DNA from: a virus
DNA length: 23,896 nt
Virus record (IMG/VR): IMGVR_UViG_3300048588_000052
Location: 1 to 23,896 of that record
Reading direction: 5' to 3' (one strand)
Of this stretch, positions 19,901 to 23,896 are shown one piece after another; positions within the stretch are counted from its first letter, which is position 1, and each line of letters begins with the position of its first letter. The notes beneath the pieces are model-generated. The model was given only the letters and a program-made list of their open reading frames with translations. It was not told the DNA's origin and ran no database searches. Both the position numbers and the translations under genes were made by a program.

Positions 19901-21145
19901 TTACGGAGTCGTGTTGCCGCTGAGGCGATGAGCAAGACGCGCATCAATGGTCTGGACGCCGTAGAGGATATCCAGACGGAAAGCGCTGGTATCATTCACG
20001 CCGTCATAGACGGGGATAACGCGAACGTTGGTCCCCTTGTAGGAACGGCGGGAAACGTCCACCGCGCCCGGAGGCGACACCAGAGGCACCGACACGAGAG
20101 CGAAGGCGTTCTTGTGGAACACGAGGTTCTGACGATCCACGGCGCTAGCCGCAGACTGCCAGGTAACAACCTGCGTGTTGAGGTCCGACAAGGCGGTGTC
20201 GATATTCTGGAAAGCGCCAGACCAGATCATGGCAGGCCAGATTTTCACCGTGGTCGCGCCGCCTGAAGCCGTCTTGTCCTCCAGGCAGGTGAACTGCTTC
20301 AGGAAGCCAAGCCGAGCCTTGGTCACCGGGTTGACGGCGTAGACGCCGGCAATCGTGAACACGTCACCCTTCTTGATGGTGTTCGTAGTGCCGAGGCCAG
20401 CCAGCGAAATCGTCTGCTCCATCGAATCCTTGACCGCCTCATAGGTGATGGTCGAGGTCGTGATGGAGGCACCAATCGTGCCGTTGGTGCGCGTTCCCGC
20501 CGTATGTGCCGGAACATTCTGGCTCATGTAGGTGTCAACGCCACCGATAGAGCCCAGCGACCCTTGGCGATAGGCGCCCTTGGCCGCATCCTGAATGTAC
20601 AAGCCGGTCTGCGAACCGAGCAGGCCCCAATGGTCGGCAGGAGCTAGCACAGCCGTACGACCATCGGTCGGGTTGGCATATTCGTCCATGCGCTCGGGAG
20701 CTTTGGAGAATTCGCCGTAGTTGCCGACCTTCTTGCCCGAAGTACCGACCCACGACGGAACCTTGTAGTATTCCGCCATGATTGAACGGTCGATTTCGTT
20801 GGCAAGCTGGACCATCGCCGGCTTGATAACGCGCTCGGACAGATCGCCAATCTTCAAGGTCAGGTCCTGGGACGAGAACTGGAAGTCAACGCCACGGCGC
20901 TGATTGACCGTGATGGTGGTCTTGCCTTCCTTCACTTCCTGAGCCGACATGGTTGCCGTGTTGCGCACGGTGAAGTCAGTCGGGCGACGAATAGAGATGG
21001 TTTCACCCACCTCGTAGCCGTTGATCTTCTTGTCAAACTCATTTTCGTAACCGCGAAACACCTGCTTCGCCATTACGAGGTTGTTGTCGAGGATGGTCAG
21101 CGCCTCTTTGGCGATGATATCCGCAGTCAGCACGTTCTGTGCCAT
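19901..21145 (-). CDS. Major coat protein, P22 gp5-like
   Basis: The 414-residue protein has the features of P22-type coat proteins (P22 gp5 is 430 residues): the N-terminal helix L-T-A-D-I-I-A-K-E-A-L-T-I-L-D-N-N-L, then Y-E-N-E-F, G-E-T-I-S-I-R-R-P-T-D-F-T-V-R, and the phrase R-G-V-D-F-Q-F-S-S-Q-D-L-T-L-K-I of the HK97-fold E-loop/spine region. The central G-T-S-G-K-K and later T-F-x-A-G-V-Y region belongs to the inserted and A-domain parts. GGAG is about 8 bases before the ATG. It follows the scaffold gene and precedes the hairpin, consistent with high expression in the head. Confidence 0.92.
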   Translation of the reverse strand: MAQNVLTADIIAKEALTILDNNLVMAKQVFRGYENEFDKKINGYEVGETISIRRPTDFTVRNTATMSAQEVKEGKTTITVNQRRGVDFQFSSQDLTLKIGDLSERVIKPAMVQLANEIDRSIMAEYYKVPSWVGTSGKKVGNYGEFSKAPERMDEYANPTDGRTAVLAPADHWGLLGSQTGLYIQDAAKGAYRQGSLGSIGGVDTYMSQNVPAHTAGTRTNGTIGASITTSTITYEAVKDSMEQTISLAGLGTTNTIKKGDVFTIAGVYAVNPVTKARLGFLKQFTCLEDKTASGGATTVKIWPAMIWSGAFQNIDTALSDLNTQVVTWQSAASAVDRQNLVFHKNAFALVSVPLVSPPGAVDVSRRSYKGTNVRVIPVYDGVNDTSAFRLDILYGVQTIDARLAHRLSGNTTP

Positions 21146-21221
21146 GGTAGTTCTCCATCGGGCGGCTCGCGGCCGCGCTGGGACTGGACGTCATCCGACG
21201 TTCAATCAGGGGTTTAGTGGA

Positions 21222-22121
21222 TCAGGCCCCGCGCCCTGCCTTTCGGGCTGCCGCGTACTCGTCCATGTCCATGTCGGCCAAAGACTTGCGAGCGGCTGGC
21301 GTCGAGCGTCCGCCGACAACCTTGAGTGGTTCGGTCGGCTTGGCTTGCGCCGTAGGCTTGGGGGCCGGTTTGTTGAGGACCTGGGCACCGATGCGGGCGA
21401 GGTAGATCATCTCGTAAATTCGAGGGTCCATCGTGTTCCGCAATTCGTCTGCGGTGATGCCCTTGGACATTGCGAAATCGATCACTTGCTTGTCGGTATC
21501 GGGAGTCCAGCCCTTGAGATTGGCTTTCACGTGTTCGTGCGTTTGCTGCATACGATTAGCGATTTCTCGCGTCGCCTCGGCAGATCGCTTCCCCTCGTGC
21601 TGTTGGATCGAGGCCTCCAACCGGCCTTTCTGGTCGCGGAGATGCTGCGCGTAGTTCCACGCCTCATCCGCGCTCAGCGGATCGCTCAAACGATGCTGCT
21701 GGTACTGCGTCCAATCGTATTCCTTGAACCGTTCCAGCTCCTTCGTCACCACACGAAGGTCCGCCCGCGCGTCAAGATATTCCTCGCTGGCCTGGAATTG
21801 CTGGTCGAGACGCTGTGAACGTTCGTCCAGATCCTTGCGAGCGACGGCATCTTCCTGAGCGCGTTTCGTGTAAGCAGATCGAAGCTGCTCCACGCTCTCT
21901 TTCAGCGACTTTGGGACGCTGTATTTCTTGTAGTTGAAGTCAAGTTCATCAAGCGGGTCTTCGTCCGCCTGACTACCATCATCATCTACGCCCTCGCCAT
22001 CATCGTCGGCTTCCGCAGCCGCCTCTGCGTCGAGGTTTACTGGCTCATCATTCTCTACTTCCGCCTCGATTACCGGTGTATCCGGGTCTACCGCGACAAT
22101 AGTTTCCTGTTCGCCGTCCAT
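21222..22121 (-). CDS. Scaffold protein
   Basis: A 299-residue, very hydrophilic protein directly upstream of coat. Residues 1-62 are strongly acidic (A-E-A-D-D-D-G-E-G-V-D-D-D-G, then D-P-L-D-E-L-D), followed by a long helical, E/K/R/Q-rich middle (R-L-D-Q-Q-F-Q-A-S-E-E-Y) and a C-terminal segment S-L-A-D-M-D-M-D-E-Y-A-A-A-R-K-A-G-R with a basic end. Scaffolds of P22-like phages have this layout: disordered acidic N-terminus, coiled body, and a short basic coat-binding C-terminus. AAAGGA lies about 9 bases before the ATG. Assignment rests on composition and on position before the coat gene. Confidence 0.82.
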   Translation of the reverse strand: MDGEQETIVAVDPDTPVIEAEVENDEPVNLDAEAAAEADDDGEGVDDDGSQADEDPLDELDFNYKKYSVPKSLKESVEQLRSAYTKRAQEDAVARKDLDERSQRLDQQFQASEEYLDARADLRVVTKELERFKEYDWTQYQQHRLSDPLSADEAWNYAQHLRDQKGRLEASIQQHEGKRSAEATREIANRMQQTHEHVKANLKGWTPDTDKQVIDFAMSKGITADELRNTMDPRIYEMIYLARIGAQVLNKPAPKPTAQAKPTEPLKVVGGRSTPAARKSLADMDMDEYAAARKAGRGA

Positions 22122-22131
22122 GTGCGCACAT
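22120..22131 (-). promoter_or_regulatory. 12-base palindrome over the scaffold start codon
   Basis: ATGTGCGCACAT is a perfect 12-base palindrome, and its left end is inside the scaffold ATG while its right end reaches the ribosome site. In RNA it could pair between two messages or form a short stem with no loop. In P22 the scaffold limits its own synthesis after transcription, so a regulatory role is conceivable, but chance is possible. Confidence 0.35.
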
Positions 22132-22180
22132 CCTTTCGAGGTTGGTGCAGTTTTGCGCCGTTACGTGGCGCGAACGTCCA

Positions 22181-23896
22181 TCAGGCTACGAGCAAGAGGA
22201 ATTCGGCGTCTGCCTCGTCCTCTTCTTCGATCCTGCGAATGAGAGCCGCCCGCATCTGCATGTGGAGCCGGCTGATGATGTCGTTGACGACGGTTGACGG
22301 GAATTCGACGGCCTCCTGCCGCACTTCTTCCCGCACGATTTGAAGCAATTCGCCCAATTGAGGCGGATCGGCTTCGATGATCTGCACGACGCGCTTTTTC
22401 GCGCGCTTGAGTGCTGCTTTCTTCTCCCGCTCGATCTGCGAAAGGGTCTTGCGCGCCCATGTGGTGCCAACGCCACCGGATGAGGTTGCTGAGGCCGAAG
22501 CGCCACCAGCAACCACGCCGCCAAAAAACTGATTATCGTTGGCGTAAAGCTGCCCTGTGATGGTCTGCGGCGTGTTCGGCTGGCTGATCGAAGCCGCGAA
22601 GAACGTATCCGCGTCGGTGTAAAGCGAACCTGCAATTGCATAGCTGGTCGAGACAGTGGCAGCATAAAACGCATCAGCGTCTGAATAGAGTGCGCCTGAG
22701 ACAGTGTAGGATGCGCTGACGGTCGAGCCATAGAATGCGTTGGCATTGCTGAATAATCCACCAGAAACAGCCTGTTCCGCCGCCGACTCGCTGACAATCT
22801 CGAATGCCACCGCACCGAAATTGGCTCCTGAGCCACCACGATTGGACGCTGTTACGGTGGAAGGTGTGAGAACAGTCTGACTGTCACCATAGAACCGAGC
22901 GCCACCACCGCCAGACGTACCGTTGTCGCGATCCTCGACCCAAGGCGCTGTCGGCGTCGTCGCGGTGTTCGCGCCCAGCCGCATGAAGCGGGTTACAGCT
23001 AGTGAATTGCTCCGCGTCGTAGTGAGAGCAGGCCCGATAATCGCACCGGACGTAACCGCCGCCTGACTGACATTAATGATTGGATCACCTGATCCGAGAC
23101 TCCCGGTATATGAATCGATTGCCGATGTCAGAAGATTGGTGCTCGTCCTTCCCGCATTCGATACGGTTGGTGCGGTTTCGCCCGCCTCCTTTCGCTTCCA
23201 CCAGAAGCCGACACGGTTAGTGCCAACATCAAAATCGGCAATCAGGTTCCAGTCGTCAGCACCGGACTTCGTGACTACAAAAGCAGTGTTGGACCCAATG
23301 CAGCCTGCCGATAGGATGAGCAGATCGCCAGTCGAGCCGGTTGGAATGACCGGCGCTACGCTTGTAGCCGCCGTGCTCGCCGCTACGTTGGCCCACGCCA
23401 CCCAAACAGGAGACGACCCAGGCTGCGTAACCGTGGCAGCATAGAAGCTATCCGGGTCGGTGTAGAGCGATCCCGCAATGTTGACGTCGCCACGTCCTAT
23501 CGTTGCCGCGTAGAAAGCATCTCCATCTGTAAACAGCGCCCCGGAAATCGTGACCGCGCCGGGAGCAACCGTTGCGGCGTAGAATTGCGCCGAATTGTCG
23601 AAACGCGCGCCTGTTATCGCGTATGTTTTGCTCAGCGTGGCAGCATAGAACGTGTCGGCATCGCTATACAGCGCACCGCTGATGTTTACCGCGCCCCGCC
23701 CGACTGTAGCGCCATAGAAGCTGTTCGAATTGGTGAACAGGCTCCCGGTTATCGACTGCCCACCGCCACCACTCGCCACCTTGAAGGCGATGATCATGCC
23801 GGAATGGGACTGCTTGGTGAACGGGAACGACGCGCCCGACGAATAGGACGTTGAGCCGTTCGCCGTTACGTCGCGAGACGCCACGCCGATGCTGTC
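22181..23896 (-). CDS. Large repeat-containing virion appendage protein, 5' end outside the window
   Basis: The frame is open from the right edge (first codons GAC AGC ATC GGC GTG), so the gene continues beyond the window; at least 571 residues are visible. It has two blocks of 22-25-residue repeats with the theme I-x-G-x-L-Y-x-D-A-D-x-F-Y-A-A-T-V. Between them lies a domain of about 200 residues, probably a jelly-roll (start S-P-V-W-V-A-W-A-N-V-A-A-S; end G-A-V-A-F-E-I-V). The C-terminus is a highly charged helical tail of about 95 residues (I-E-R-E-K-K-A-A-L-K-R-A-K-K-R) rich in R, K and E. Such repeats occur in rhizobial phage fibres and appendages. Placement before scaffold, where a portal would be expected upstream, hints at a head- or neck-bound fibre. 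Confidence 0.78.
   Translation of the reverse strand, partial: DSIGVASRDVTANGSTSYSSGASFPFTKQSHSGMIIAFKVASGGGGQSITGSLFTNSNSFYGATVGRGAVNISGALYSDADTFYAATLSKTYAITGARFDNSAQFYAATVAPGAVTISGALFTDGDAFYAATIGRGDVNIAGSLYTDPDSFYAATVTQPGSSPVWVAWANVAASTAATSVAPVIPTGSTGDLLILSAGCIGSNTAFVVTKSGADDWNLIADFDVGTNRVGFWWKRKEAGETAPTVSNAGRTSTNLLTSAIDSYTGSLGSGDPIINVSQAAVTSGAIIGPALTTTRSNSLAVTRFMRLGANTATTPTAPWVEDRDNGTSGGGGARFYGDSQTVLTPSTVTASNRGGSGANFGAVAFEIVSESAAEQAVSGGLFSNANAFYGSTVSASYTVSGALYSDADAFYAATVSTSYAIAGSLYTDADTFFAASISQPNTPQTITGQLYANDNQFFGGVVAGGASASATSSGGVGTTWARKTLSQIEREKKAALKRAKKRVVQIIEADPPQLGELLQIVREEVRQEAVEFPSTVVNDIISRLHMQMRAALIRRIEEEDEADAEFLLLVA
22502..22768 (-). repeat. Protein-level tandem repeat block 2 (four units)
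   Basis: Four units of 20-25 codons each encode the theme S-G-x-L-(F/Y)-x-(N/D)-A-(N/D)-x-F-(Y/F). The units start at V-S-G-G-L-F, V-S-G-A-L-Y, I-A-G-S-L-Y and I-T-G-Q-L-Y; the last is the most divergent. They diverge at DNA level, so they are old repeats of the protein. Confidence 0.85.
23414..23752 (-). repeat. Protein-level tandem repeat block 1 (five units)
   Basis: Five units of 22-23 codons follow each other with starts I-T-G-S-L-F, I-S-G-A-L-Y, I-T-G-A-R-F, I-S-G-A-L-F and I-A-G-S-L-Y. Each has F-Y-(A/G)-A-T at a fixed distance. Linkers alternate between G-R-G-(A/D)-V-N and other sequences. Confidence 0.85.

Noticed and set aside
21168-21177. Palindrome CGCGGCCGCG between coat and scaffold
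   Set aside because: Short GC palindromes are expected by chance in this GC-rich sequence, and nothing else marks it as an operator.
21081-21818. Open frame of 245 codons on the + strand
   Set aside because: Antisense to the scaffold gene; the hydrophobic Leu-rich look comes from complementing Glu/Lys codons.
22502-23752. Regularly spaced repeats that could suggest a CRISPR array
   Set aside because: The repeats are in frame, differ in DNA sequence and encode a protein motif; there are no constant repeats with unique spacers.

Overview
The window is part of a tailed-phage genome (free phage or prophage) of podovirus type. The protein style (Ea22-like genes, repeated 'PAYTASLDAA'-type small proteins, a two-span holin, a SAR lysozyme, moderately high GC) suggests a host in the Rhizobiales (Rhizobium/Agrobacterium/Ochrobactrum-Brucella range). 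That host call is an inference from remembered protein families, not from a search. No bacterial chromosomal gene, tRNA, rRNA, CRISPR array, integrase or repressor was recognised.

Region 1 (1-6253, + strand) is a tightly packed early operon. Neighbouring genes mostly overlap by 1-14 bases. It holds the tail of an upstream gene, a YqaJ/lambda-type exonuclease, a conserved phage protein, a DUF1364 (YbcO-like) putative nuclease, two adjacent Ea22-like proteins (the second with a DUF551 end), a C5-methyltransferase-like protein with an altered catalytic loop, a NUMOD4/HNH endonuclease, and several small unknown proteins. It ends in a very short ORF that looks truncated.

Region 2 (6278-8634, - strand) is the lysis end of the late operon. 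In transcription order it contains a probable tail-fibre assembly protein, a two-span holin candidate, a signal-anchor-release (SAR) T4-type lysozyme, a 28-residue membrane peptide, a 90-residue soluble protein, Rz, an overlapping Rz1, a second 28-residue membrane peptide and an 80-residue membrane protein.

Region 3 (8636-23896, - strand) is the virion operon, read right to left. It starts with a large repeat protein that runs off the window edge, then scaffold, P22-like coat, head-tail adaptor, P22 gp10-like stabilisation protein, a small beta-rich protein, a GNAT-like protein, four or five ejection/internal virion proteins ending in a 714-residue protein with two cell-wall-cutting domains, and a tail fibre. 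Most junctions are ATGA or TAATG overlaps, so translation is probably coupled. A UUCG-capped hairpin follows the coat gene.

Two insertions on the + strand interrupt the late operon. One is a free-standing HNH endonuclease (9726-10304) with its own leader hairpin and strong ribosome binding site. The other is a three-gene cassette (12490-13241) coding for one secreted four-cysteine protein and two small membrane proteins. The second is the best candidate for an undescribed system, for example lysogenic conversion or superinfection exclusion.
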